Below the pieces are notes generated by a model. That model saw nothing but the letters and a program-made list of their open reading frames with translations, was not told the origin of the DNA and did no database searches. 64,000 nt of DNA from positions 62,001-126,000 of the forward strand of contig DUBZ01000061.1 in the NCBI GenBank assembly GCA_012960035.1, read 5' to 3'. This DNA is from Myxococcales bacterium (lineage in GTDB: Bacteria > Myxococcota_A > UBA9160 > UBA4427). Made by a program: the position numbers and the translations under genes. Below, piece by piece: positions 36,712 through 44,970 of this stretch (position 1 is its first letter; each line of letters opens with the position of its first letter).

Positions 36712-37061
36712 TTCGAGGGCCGCAGACTATTCGATCCGTTCTTTACGACGATGAACCAAGTAGTGGGAACAGGGCAATGGCATTCGGTGTCACTCGACAC
36801 TCCGCGCGGGCCATTCCTGCTCGACCTGCTCGAATGGCAGGAGTCCCGCGACGGCGCGGTTCCCTACCCGCACCTCTATCACCTGGGAATCGCGCGAATT
36901 GCCCTGGCGACGGATGATCTAGGCGGCGACATGGGCGCCTGAAGTGCGAGGGTGTGGAGTTTATTTCCGAGCCAGCCACGGTGGGAATCGATGGGCAGTC
37001 TTCGACGCGGTTCGTCTGCTTCAAGCATCCCGACGGAACGATCCTCCAGCTGGTGCAATGA
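36712..37061 (+). pseudogene. VOC-family relic with frameshift, preceded by a histidine-kinase-like scrap
   Basis: One frame first reads GRRLFDPFFTTMNQVVGTG (from 36712), close to the ATP-binding F-box/G2 region of histidine kinases. It passes directly into QWHSVSLDTPRGPFLLDLLE and HLGIARIALATDDLGGDMGA and stops near 36942. In the +1 frame the same VOC domain continues GVEFISEPATVGIDG then RFVCFKHPDGTILQLVQ to the stop at 37061. The second half of a VOC protein is thus present but frameshifted at about 36938. Its first half is lost or replaced. The kinase resemblance is only 19 residues and may be chance. Confidence 0.6.
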
Positions 37062-37110
37062 GACAAACGGAAACCGCTCGGGAGAGCGGGCTCGAACCCT
37101 CGGTCGAAGA

Positions 37111-37338
37111 TCAGCCCTTCTGACTGTCAGAGAGAGGCTTGCCGAGGGCGAGACTCCAGCGCTCCGCCATCCTCTCCGGATCGTCGGCCTGGATCTCGAC
37201 GGCAACCAGATCGTTGACCACATCTTCGCGTCGGTGGTATTGCCAATCGTGTCCGGCCCATCCCCATGATTCGGCGGGACTGGCCCGATCGATCGAGACG
37301 ATCGCGCCGCCGACGTCTTTGGGATCCAGGGTCTCACA
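37111..37338 (-). pseudogene. second VOC-like fragment
   Basis: The minus-strand frame reads DPKDVGGAIVSIDRASPAES then WGWAGHDWQYHRREDVVND and LVAVEIQADDPERMAERW, ending SDSQKG at 37111. This pattern (GGAL-S-D-P, W-WAG--W, V--IEIQADDP--LA-RW) resembles the mid-part of two-domain VOC proteins. There is no start or N-terminal half; upstream it runs straight into the methyltransferase fragment on the other strand near 37340. It is not a functional gene. Confidence 0.5.
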
Positions 37339-37339
37339 C

Positions 37340-37657
37340 AAGATCGACCTTCGAATCGCCCCCGCGTTCGAGACACTTCGGGCTCTGTCCAAGGAGCGCA
37401 ACCTCGATCTGTCGTTCATCGACGCGGATAAGACGAACTACGCTCGATACTACGAAGAACTCCTGACGCGGACGCGGTCGGGTGGCGTGATTCTGGTCGA
37501 CAATGTGCTCTGGTCCGGATCGGTGATCGATCCGGAGAACCAGCACGAACAAACCCGGGCGATTCGCGCCTTCAACGATCACGTGGCCGGAGACGATCGG
37601 GTAGAGGGTGTGATGCTTGCCATCTCCGATGGATTGACTCTGCTGCGGGTTAAGTAG
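37340..37657 (+). pseudogene. O-methyltransferase C-terminal fragment
   Basis: From 37340 the frame reads KIDLRIAPAFETLRALSKER, NLDLSFIDADKTNYARYYEE and GGVILVDNVLWSGSVIDP, ending ISDGLTLLRVK at 37657. This is the last 105 residues of a class I SAM O-methyltransferase (catechol/caffeoyl-CoA type). FIDADK supplies the divalent metal and DNVLW the partner motif. The SAM-binding N-terminal half and start codon are absent; a fragment of an unrelated gene on the opposite strand abuts it. The C-terminal half is undamaged, indicating recent truncation. Confidence 0.65.
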
Positions 37658-37850
37658 TCGTTGCTAGACACCCAGAGGTCCGCGTCGACTAGGTCGTTCT
37701 TGTGGAGCTGGTACAGCTCTTCATACGTGCGAAAGAGCGCCATGAGAAAGAGTTTAAATCGGTACCGCGCAAGCTCCGAAAAAGAAGACGGGCCCGATAG
37801 CCCGCGCATGAGCACGTCGGAAACCTCGGCGCCCTGCAGCGCCGCGATGA
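37640..37850 (-). pseudogene. fragment of an uncharacterised conserved protein
   Basis: The minus-strand frame reads IAALQGAEVSDVLMRGLSG, RYRFKLFLMALFRTYEELYQ and LHKNDLVDADLWVSSNDY. This resembles small uncharacterised proteins with a rf---l-a-fr-yE--y--h--g--d---W pattern, sometimes membrane-anchored. There is no start, and the frame ends within the antisense of the O-methyltransferase fragment. I cannot name the family firmly. It is probably another relic. Confidence 0.4.
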
Positions 37851-37882
37851 CTTGGCTTCATTGGAAGGCGCGGTGACTGTGC

Positions 37883-37911
37883 GGATAGGCGGCAGTTCCC
37901 GCCGCCTATCC
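37883..37911. repeat. perfect 11-bp inverted repeat (hairpin)
   Basis: GGATAGGCGGC at 37883-37893, a seven-base loop (AGTTCCC) and GCCGCCTATCC at 37901-37911 form a perfect GC-rich stem. No T run follows on either strand, so it is not a textbook intrinsic terminator. It marks the right end of the gene-fragment cluster and could be a terminator, a relic end of a mobile element, or a structured element. Confidence 0.6.
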
Positions 37912-38164
37912 AGCAACGCTGGTGTCAGCGATTAGATCACTCACGCAAAGGTCGTGTTCGGATATGAGGATCTCGTCCGTGTGGTACCAGTCCTTGCACA
38001 TCAGTCATTCGGCATACGACGCGGGTACCGCTCAATACTCCAGGCAACCGTCCGGTCGGCAGCTCACCCGGACCATGGTGAATCCGCAGATAATCGTCAA
38101 AATACACTCAAGGTTTGGGGAACTTTTGAGGCTATCGTTGCCTTGAACAAAGTCGGAGACGGTT

Positions 38165-39379
38165 TTGGATTTATTCGCGATTGCTTGGCGAAACGTATTT
38201 CGCAACACGCGTCGGAGTTTCGTGACGGTGGCGGCCATGGGCCTTGCCCTGCTTGTGATGATTCTCTACTCGGGATTGATCGAGGGTTACCTCGAAGGGA
38301 TGGAGCGCAATGTGCTCGATCTCGAGGTGGGCGATCTCCAGATCTTTGCGCAGGAGTATCGGGTCGATCCGTCTATCTATACGAAGATCGACGATCCGCA
38401 GACTCTGCTCGACCGGCTCGACGAGGCGGGGTTCGATGCCGCTTCGCGTCTATTGACCTTCGGGTTGGTCGCCGCCGACGAAGCATCGTCCGGCGCTTCC
38501 TTTCGAGGGGTCAACGTGGCGCGGGATGCGCTCGTGAGCGACATCTCGAATCAGCTGGACCGCGGCCATTGGCTGGATCCGGGCGAACCCAAGGGTGTGG
38601 TCATCGGTCGGCGACTAGCGAGAACCCTCGATGTCGACATCGGCGGCGAGTTGCTCGCGCTGACCCAGGACTCGGACGGGAGTATGGCCTACGAGCTCTT
38701 CGAGGTTCGCGGCGTGTTGTTGGGAATCAGCGATTCGATCGACCGTTCGGGCATTTTCATGGTCCAGGAGAGCTTTCGTGAGTTGATCACGATGCCAGAG
38801 GGCGCGCATCAGATCATCGTTCGCCGTCCCGGGGATCTCGATTTGCCAAGCCTGTTGCAAAAGGTCGAAGGCCTGGCATTCGGGCTCGACGTGAAGACCT
38901 GGCGTCAGCTCATGCCGACGATCGCGTCGATGTTGGATGCAGGTCGCGGCGCGATGGTGATGATGGGGATCATCATCTACATGGCGGTTGCGATCTTGAT
39001 CCTGAATGCGATGTTGATGGCGGTGTTTGAACGGATTCAGGAACTCGGTGTTCTCAAGGCCATTGGCTTCGGGCCACTCTCGCTTTTCGGCTTGATTCTG
39101 ATTGAAAGTGGGGTCCAGACTTTCTTCGCCATTATTATTGGACTCGCTTTCGGCATTCCCGGGATCCTCTATCTGGCCTCGGCCGGAATAGACATGGGGA
39201 TGTTGGCGGGAACTTCGATTATGGGAGTCGCTATGGATCCGATCTGGCGCGCCGCCGTCCATACGCGGGTCTTCACGACGCCGATCATCATGTTGGTCAC
39301 GATCGTCTTTCTCGCCATCCTCTATCCGGCGGGAAAAGCAGCGCTCATTCGACCCTCTGAAGCGATGCGCCATAGCTAG
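38165..39379 (+). CDS. FtsX-like ABC transporter permease
   Basis: The 404-residue protein has an N-terminal membrane segment (VTVAAMGLALLVMILYSGLI) after WRNVFRNTRRS, a periplasmic MacB-PCD-like domain of about 220 residues, and three C-terminal segments (MGIIIYMAVAILILNAML; LFGLILIESGVQTFFAIII; IMLVTIVFLAILYPAGKAAL). RIQELGVLKAIGF is the typical cytoplasmic coupling motif. This is the LolC/E-MacB class, which handles lipoproteins or envelope substrates by mechanotransmission. The start is TTG at 38165 after GGAGA. It forms an operon with a second permease and an ATPase. Confidence 0.88.
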   Translation: MDLFAIAWRNVFRNTRRSFVTVAAMGLALLVMILYSGLIEGYLEGMERNVLDLEVGDLQIFAQEYRVDPSIYTKIDDPQTLLDRLDEAGFDAASRLLTFGLVAADEASSGASFRGVNVARDALVSDISNQLDRGHWLDPGEPKGVVIGRRLARTLDVDIGGELLALTQDSDGSMAYELFEVRGVLLGISDSIDRSGIFMVQESFRELITMPEGAHQIIVRRPGDLDLPSLLQKVEGLAFGLDVKTWRQLMPTIASMLDAGRGAMVMMGIIIYMAVAILILNAMLMAVFERIQELGVLKAIGFGPLSLFGLILIESGVQTFFAIIIGLAFGIPGILYLASAGIDMGMLAGTSIMGVAMDPIWRAAVHTRVFTTPIIMLVTIVFLAILYPAGKAALIRPSEAMRHS

Positions 39380-39465
39380 ATGGTTTCGAACGTGGAAAGT
39401 GGCAACCTAAGGATCGGCGGAAGCGATGAGCAGGGAAGGGCGCAAAGGCGTGAGGGTCTTCGAGC

Positions 39466-40713
39466 ATGAGTAGGGCGAATCTCGCTTCCATGGCCTGGCT
39501 CAATCTCTGGCGGAATCGTCGGCGGACGCTGCTCACGCTCTCCTCGATTTCTTTCGGTGTGATGCTGGCCATTCTCTTTACGGGCCTCGGTGATCAGAAC
39601 TGGCGCGAGATGATCGACCTTGCGGCGCGCCTAGGTGGCGGGCACGTGAGCATCCAGAACGCCGAGTACCTTGATACGCCTTTGCTTCGTCACTCCGTGC
39701 GTGAGAGCACCGAGTTGCGCGAGATGGCAGTCGAGGATGAAGAGGTGTTGCGCGCGGTCACGCGGATCAGCGGCCAGATCATGCTGAGCACGGCGGGTAA
39801 GAGTTATGGTGCCGGCTTCATCGGAATCGATCCCCTTGAGGAGGACGTCGAGACGCTATCGCTGATCGAGGCAATCGACGAAGGCGAGATGCTCCAATCG
39901 AGTCGAGGCAATCAGATCATTCTCGGACGTCGCCTCGCCGAGAACCTGGGCGTTCGTCTGAAGAGCAAGGTCATCTACACGCTGACGGATCCCAAGGGCG
40001 AGATCATTTACGGCGTGGCGCGGGTGTCTGGCATCCTGACGACGGGCGCTCCGACCGTCGATTCAGGCCTTTCGATTCTTCCAATCGACACGCTTCGCGA
40101 GAGTCTTGGAATGTCCGAAGGCGAGGGAACGCAGATCGCACTCTTCTTGGACGACCATCGAGAGGCCGATCGTGTCGCGGAACGCCTCTCCGCTGGGTTG
40201 CCTGAGGATCTGGCCGTCCTGCCCTGGCATCGCACTCAACCTGAACTGGCCGGGTTCATCGCCATGAAGGTTGCGGGTGCCCAGTTGATGGAGTTTGTGA
40301 TCATGGTGCTGATCGCGGCCGGGATCTTCAACACGCTCTTCGTGAGCGTGATGGAAAGGCTCCGCGAGTTCGGCGTCATGGTGGCCATCGGGTTTTCGCC
40401 TGGCGCTCTTTTCGCACTCGTGATGCTTGAGAGTCTTTGGCTCGGATTGTTAGGCCTGATCGGAGCGGCTGTCGTCACGGCCGCGCCCTATCATTTCCTC
40501 TCGACCACCGGAATTGATATCAGCGAACAACTTGGCTTGACCGGGACGGAGGTTGCAGGCGTCGCTCTGACATCCGTTATGCGGGTGGGCATCTATCCGG
40601 AGAACGCATTGATCATTGGCCTCGCAGCTTTGGCGGGCACGCTCCTGTCGGCTATCTATCCGGCGTGGCGGGCGGGTCGTGTTGCCCCGGCAGAAACGGT
40701 TCGTCTGGTATGA
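39466..40713 (+). CDS. FtsX-like ABC transporter permease (second subunit)
   Basis: The 415-residue protein has the same plan as the preceding permease: NLWRNRRRTLLTLSSISFGV then MLAILFTGLG, a large periplasmic domain, and three C-terminal membrane helices with the coupling motif ERLREFGVMVAIGF. The two permeases could form a LolCE-like heterodimer. Its stop overlaps the ATG of the ATPase gene (ATGA). The 86-base gap from the first permease gene suggests one transcript. Confidence 0.88.
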   Translation: MSRANLASMAWLNLWRNRRRTLLTLSSISFGVMLAILFTGLGDQNWREMIDLAARLGGGHVSIQNAEYLDTPLLRHSVRESTELREMAVEDEEVLRAVTRISGQIMLSTAGKSYGAGFIGIDPLEEDVETLSLIEAIDEGEMLQSSRGNQIILGRRLAENLGVRLKSKVIYTLTDPKGEIIYGVARVSGILTTGAPTVDSGLSILPIDTLRESLGMSEGEGTQIALFLDDHREADRVAERLSAGLPEDLAVLPWHRTQPELAGFIAMKVAGAQLMEFVIMVLIAAGIFNTLFVSVMERLREFGVMVAIGFSPGALFALVMLESLWLGLLGLIGAAVVTAAPYHFLSTTGIDISEQLGLTGTEVAGVALTSVMRVGIYPENALIIGLAALAGTLLSAIYPAWRAGRVAPAETVRLV

Positions 40714-41438
40714 CCAACGCCATCAAAGTCGGAAGGGAAGCGGAGGGGAACGTGGAAGAAGGCGAGACGATCGTCGAACTCGATCATGTCACGAAGGTCT
40801 ACCGACAGGGCACCGTCGATGTATTTGCGCTGCGCGGTCTGTCTCTTCGCATCGCGAAAGGCGAGTTCAGCGCATTGTCTGGTCCGTCGGGCTCCGGAAA
40901 GACCACCGCCCTGAACCTCATCGGGGCTCTGGATACGCCGAGCGAAGGGAGGGTCCTCCTTGAGGGCAAGGACCTGTCAACGCTTGGGCGACGCGAGCTC
41001 AGCCGGATTCGTCGCGACCGAATCGGTTTCGTCTTCCAGGCGTATAATCTCATGCCGGTTCTGACGGCCTTCGAAAACGCCGAGATGGTTCCGAGGCTTC
41101 AAGGCGTCGACTCCAAGGAGCGGCGAGATCGCGTCATGGCTTTGTTGGCTGACGTCGGTCTCGAAGGCATGGAGGATCGTCTTCCGAGTGCGCTATCCGG
41201 AGGGCAGCAACAGCGCGTCGCGATCGCGCGGGCGATTGCTTCGAATCCCGCGATCGTGCTGGCCGACGAGCCGACGGCCAACGTGGATTCCGAAACCGCG
41301 GAGCATCTGCTCGATATCATGCAAAGGCTGAATCGTGAAAGGGGTGTGACTTTCCTCTTCTCGACCCATGATCCCCGGGTCATGAATCGCGCGAGCCGTA
41401 TCATCCGGATCGTCGATGGCCGCGTCGAAGTCGATTGA
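40710..41438 (+). CDS. ABC transporter ATP-binding protein (LolD/MacB type)
   Basis: The 242-residue ATPase shows Walker A GPSGSGKTTA, Q-loop FVFQAYNLMPVLTAFENAEM, signature LSGGQQQRVAIARAI, Walker B AIVLADEPT and the switch STHDPRV. The order and spacing match the MacB/LolD subfamily that pairs with FtsX-like permeases. The ATG at 40710 overlaps the permease stop by four bases. No periplasmic chaperone, adaptor or LolA/LolB gene is adjacent, so the transported substrate stays open. Confidence 0.92.
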   Translation: MTNAIKVGREAEGNVEEGETIVELDHVTKVYRQGTVDVFALRGLSLRIAKGEFSALSGPSGSGKTTALNLIGALDTPSEGRVLLEGKDLSTLGRRELSRIRRDRIGFVFQAYNLMPVLTAFENAEMVPRLQGVDSKERRDRVMALLADVGLEGMEDRLPSALSGGQQQRVAIARAIASNPAIVLADEPTANVDSETAEHLLDIMQRLNRERGVTFLFSTHDPRVMNRASRIIRIVDGRVEVD

Positions 41439-41476
41439 TTGAGGTCGAAAACGACCGATGAATTGGGGCTCCTAGA

Positions 41477-42196
41477 ATGACCGACCCGAACGATTCGGCA
41501 CAACGCGTTTGTCTCATTACCGGAGTTGGCCCTGGTACGGGCTCGGCTCTCGTCCGCCGATTCATCGAAGGCGGATATCGCGTCGCCATGCTGGCGCGAA
41601 ACGAAGAACGCTTGAAGGCGCTGGCGAACGAACTCGGCGACGCACGGGCCTATGTTTGCGATGTTACGGATTCGGATGCGCTGGGCGCGACAATCGAGTC
41701 CGTCAAGGAAGAGTTGGGCGTTCCAACGATCGTCATTCACAACGCTGTCGGCGGCGCTTTTGGGAGTTTTCAGGAGATCGATCCCGAGATTCTTCGTCAG
41801 AACTTTGAAGTCAATACGATGGCCTTGCTTCATCTCGCGCGCTTCGTCGTCGACGATATGATTCAAGCGGGAGGGGGTGCGATCATTGCGACGGGAAACA
41901 CGTCGGCCTATCGGGGCAAGGCCGCCTTCGCGGGCTTCGCGCCCAGCAAGGCGGCTCAGCGAATCCTGATCGAGAGTATCGCTCGAAGCGCGGGTCCGCA
42001 GGGCGTTCACGCCGCGTACCTGGCCATCGATGCCGTCATCGATCTCGAATGGACGCGCAAGCGCATGCCGGATGCCCCCGACGACTTCTTCTGCAAGCCC
42101 GCGGATATAGCTGAAGCCGCCTACCAGTTGGTCCTTCAACCGAAGTCGGCCTGGGCATCGGAAATGGTGATCCGGCCCTTTGGCGAGAACTGGTAG
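41477..42196 (+). CDS. SDR family protein lacking the catalytic tyrosine
   Basis: This 239-residue SDR has the cofactor loop ITGVGPGTGSALVRRF (TGxGPGTG), AYVCDVTDSDALGATI and IVIHNAVGGAFG in place of NNAG. At the active site, SAYRGKAAFAGFAPSKAAQR has phenylalanine where classical SDRs have tyrosine (F-A-P-S-K). Variants with F-x3-K are known in this branch; their activity is unclear, although a nearby tyrosine (SAYRG) could substitute. It follows the ABC operon by 38 bases on the same strand and may be co-transcribed. Confidence 0.82.
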   Translation: MTDPNDSAQRVCLITGVGPGTGSALVRRFIEGGYRVAMLARNEERLKALANELGDARAYVCDVTDSDALGATIESVKEELGVPTIVIHNAVGGAFGSFQEIDPEILRQNFEVNTMALLHLARFVVDDMIQAGGGAIIATGNTSAYRGKAAFAGFAPSKAAQRILIESIARSAGPQGVHAAYLAIDAVIDLEWTRKRMPDAPDDFFCKPADIAEAAYQLVLQPKSAWASEMVIRPFGENW

Positions 42197-42300
42197 GGTG
42201 GAAGGGACTCGGGCGCTGCCGCCGATCCCGAGCATGCGCGCAAGCGTGGTCGGGGTGTAAACTCTCCTTGTCTTAATTTCTTACCCACTAGGAGTCGTAA

Positions 42301-44115
42301 ATGGACGCCAGGACTTTTGGACGAGATATCGCTCATATCAATCTCGGTGACGGCACGGTTGAAATGAGACCGGCACCCGAACAATGGGTGAGGAAATATA
42401 TCGGCGGTCGTGGGCTCGGCGTTCGCTATGTGCTGGAGAACGGTGTCGATGTTGACGCGCTCTCCGCCGACAACATTTTGTGTTTCATGAACGGGCCACT
42501 CAGCGGCAGCGAGATGAGCATGAGTGGTCGCTGGGCGGCCGTCACGAAGTCGCCGCTCACGGGGACCGTGACGGACAGCCATCAGGGTGGTTGGTCGGGT
42601 GCGCGTGTCCGCTGGGCCGGCTTCGATGGGCTGATCTTCGAGGGTCGAGCCGAGCATCCGGTCTACGCGTTCATCGAAGACGGGCGGATCGAGATTCGCG
42701 ACGCCCGGGATAGCTGGGGACTCGGAATTCACGACACGGTGGCCTTCTACCGGGAGCGCTACGGAAAAAAGAACCTGTCCGTGAATGCAATCGGACAGGC
42801 GGGGGAGCGGCTTTCTCGCTTCGCCGTATGGGTCAACGAAGACGACCGCGCCTTCGGTCGCGGCGGAATCGGAGCGGTTGGTGGGAGCAAGAACCTGAAG
42901 GCGATCGTGGTTCGCGCAGGTACGAAGAAGAGTGATGTCGCAGACATCGAAGCCTGGCGCAGGGCACGGAAGGTCGCCCTCGACACGATTCGCGATGAGA
43001 AGAACATCACGAGTCCGAAGAAGGGCGGGCTTTCGGTCTACGGAACGAACGTCCTGATGAATGCGACCAACAGCATCGGCGCGCTCGGTGTCCGCAATAG
43101 CCAGCTCACATCCTTCGGCGAACGGGCCGAGTCGCTTTCGGGAGAATATGTCGAGCAGAATATCCTCAGTGGAAATCCCACCTGCCACGCCTGTCCCGTC
43201 GCCTGTAAAAAAGAAGTCGAGATCAAGGATGGGCCGTGGAAGGGGCTCAAGATGGAAAGTGTCGAATACGAGCCAGCGTGGGCATTAGGCGCGAATTGTG
43301 ATGTGGACGATATCCGTTCCGTCGCCAAGCTGATCGACCAGTGTAATGACTACGGCCTCGATCCAATCGAACTCGGCAATGTGTATTCGGTCTTCATGGA
43401 ATGTAGTGATCTCGGTGCGACCCAAGGCGAGTCTCTTGATTGGGGAGACGACGTCGCTATGGTGGCGCTCACCGAGAAGCTTGCGATGCGCGAAGGGGTG
43501 GGCGATTCGCTGGCGGATGGATCGGTTGCCGCGGCCACACATTTTGGCCATCCGGAACTCGCGATGGCCGTCAAGGGCCAGGCGGTTCCCGCCTACGATC
43601 CGCGCGGGCTGAAGGGGATGGGCCTTGGGTACGCGACGAGCAACCGCGGGGCCTGTCATCTGCGAGCGTATGTGGCTGCCGCGGAACTCGGCGTGATCGG
43701 CATCGAAGCTGACCCTCTCGAATGGAAGGGGAAGGGTGAGTTGGTGATGGTGTTTCAGGATCTGGCCGCCTTCTCGGACAGCCTGGACTTGTGCAAGTTC
43801 AGCGCATTCGCGCAGGGTGCGGACGAATACGCATTGCAGTGGGCGAGTGCGACGGGGGAGCCGTTCTCAGCGGACGATGTCATGAAGGCAGGCGAGCGCA
43901 TCTACAATCTAGAGCGCCACTACAACAACCTCGCCGGTTTCCGCGAGGGCAGCGACACACTGCCCAAGCGATTTACCGAGGAAGCATCGACGCTATCCGG
44001 ATCCAAGGGCCACGTTTCCGAACTCGCTCAAATGCTCGAAGAGTATTATGCGGTACGGGGTTGGAAGGAAGGTGTGGTGCCCGAAGATAAACTCAGGGCG
44101 CTCGAAATTCCCTAG
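42301..44115 (+). CDS. aldehyde ferredoxin oxidoreductase (tungsten pterin enzyme)
   Basis: The 604-residue protein has the AOR N-terminal domain (KYIGGRGLGVRYVLENGV, NGPLSGSEMSMSGRWAAVTK, GGWSGARVRWAGFDGLIFEG). The 4Fe-4S cluster cysteines are Cys295, Cys298 and Cys302 (CHACPVAC) plus Cys498 (DLCKF). YDPRGLKGMGLGYATSNRGA binds the tungsto-bis-pterin. It interconverts aldehydes and carboxylic acids with low-potential electrons. AGGAGTC precedes the ATG. A MoaD-like gene lies convergent just downstream, fitting pterin-cofactor supply. Its presence implies low-oxygen phases, although aerobic homologues exist. Confidence 0.92.
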   Translation: MDARTFGRDIAHINLGDGTVEMRPAPEQWVRKYIGGRGLGVRYVLENGVDVDALSADNILCFMNGPLSGSEMSMSGRWAAVTKSPLTGTVTDSHQGGWSGARVRWAGFDGLIFEGRAEHPVYAFIEDGRIEIRDARDSWGLGIHDTVAFYRERYGKKNLSVNAIGQAGERLSRFAVWVNEDDRAFGRGGIGAVGGSKNLKAIVVRAGTKKSDVADIEAWRRARKVALDTIRDEKNITSPKKGGLSVYGTNVLMNATNSIGALGVRNSQLTSFGERAESLSGEYVEQNILSGNPTCHACPVACKKEVEIKDGPWKGLKMESVEYEPAWALGANCDVDDIRSVAKLIDQCNDYGLDPIELGNVYSVFMECSDLGATQGESLDWGDDVAMVALTEKLAMREGVGDSLADGSVAAATHFGHPELAMAVKGQAVPAYDPRGLKGMGLGYATSNRGACHLRAYVAAAELGVIGIEADPLEWKGKGELVMVFQDLAAFSDSLDLCKFSAFAQGADEYALQWASATGEPFSADDVMKAGERIYNLERHYNNLAGFREGSDTLPKRFTEEASTLSGSKGHVSELAQMLEEYYAVRGWKEGVVPEDKLRALEIP

Positions 44116-44193
44116 GTCTGTTGTCGGAGGTCCGAGTCGGGTCGAGGCGACCGGAGAACCCACGCATCGCCTGCTGAAATGAGATGTGTCTGA

Positions 44194-44472
44194 TCACCCG
44201 CCCGCAACGGCTGGAAAGAACTCGATGGTCTGGTCGGTCGTGACGACGGTATCGAGGCCGCCGGGGAGCCACTTCGAACTCCGACCATCGACCATGAGAT
44301 GGATGCGGTGCGAAAACTCACCCGATTCATCGAGCAATTCGTCAGAGAGCTCCGGATAGGCCAGCAGGACCGCGTCGATCACCTGTCGGAGAGCAGGCTC
44401 TTCGGAAAACGGAAATTCGACGTATTTGGTGCCGACAATTTTGCGCAGCGTCGCGTAGAATCCAACTCGCAT
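44194..44472 (-). CDS. MoaD/ThiS-family sulfur-carrier protein
   Basis: This 92-residue protein starts MRVGFYATLRKIVGTKYVEF and ends TIEFFPAVAGG. The beta-grasp fold pattern and the C-terminal Gly-Gly, which is adenylated and thiocarboxylated, define the family. MoaD supplies sulfur to the pyranopterin dithiolene of molybdenum and tungsten enzymes. It converges on the aldehyde oxidoreductase gene with a 78-base gap, and MoaD-like genes are known neighbours of AOR genes. No MoaE or MoeB partner is in the window. Confidence 0.87.
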   Translation of the reverse strand: MRVGFYATLRKIVGTKYVEFPFSEEPALRQVIDAVLLAYPELSDELLDESGEFSHRIHLMVDGRSSKWLPGGLDTVVTTDQTIEFFPAVAGG

Positions 44473-44580
44473 ATCCTGGAGTGTAGAGCGAAGAGGGGCG
44501 GCATCAACGTTTCTTGGCTCCGATTTTCAGGGAGGCGAATTCGTTAGGCTCTCAGGCGCCGGTCAATCAAGGAGGCCAAC

Positions 44581-44970
44581 ATGGCGCAGACGAACGACCA
44601 CGAAATGGTGTCAATCTACCCGTTCAGCGACGAAGAGGTTGATCAGCTGATGGATCACTCCAATGAGTGCGTGCTCATGTGGGCTACGAGGGATGGCTGG
44701 CCGGTCGGTGTGACGCATGCCTTCGTTTGGCGCGATGGTAAGGTCTGGTTGACCTTCGGCTCTCATCGACATCGCGCTGAAGCGATTCGGCGGGACCCGA
44801 GGGTTTCCGTGGTCGTGAGCAGCGCCGGATATCCGCGTCGTTCCTCGAAGGGGATGCCCAGCGGTTCGATCACCATGAAGGGTCGAGGCGAGTTCTTCGA
44901 CGACGACCATACGAAGCACTGGTTTTATCGCGCGTCAGCCGTCAGAGATTTCCCGACAAGAGATCCTTGA
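44581..44970 (+). pseudogene. pyridoxamine 5'-phosphate oxidase-family protein, 3'-truncated
   Basis: The frame codes for a split-barrel flavin protein: MDHSNECVLMWATRDGWPVG, VWLTFGSHRHRAEAIRRDPR and SGSITMKGRGEFFDDDHTKH. The homologous part ends at FYRA near 44933, only about 120 residues in; family members continue 30-50 residues more. The remaining codons run into the 3' end of the BCCT transporter gene on the other strand (overlap 44942-44970). AAGGAGG precedes the ATG, so it may still be expressed, but it is probably a deletion product. Confidence 0.6.
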
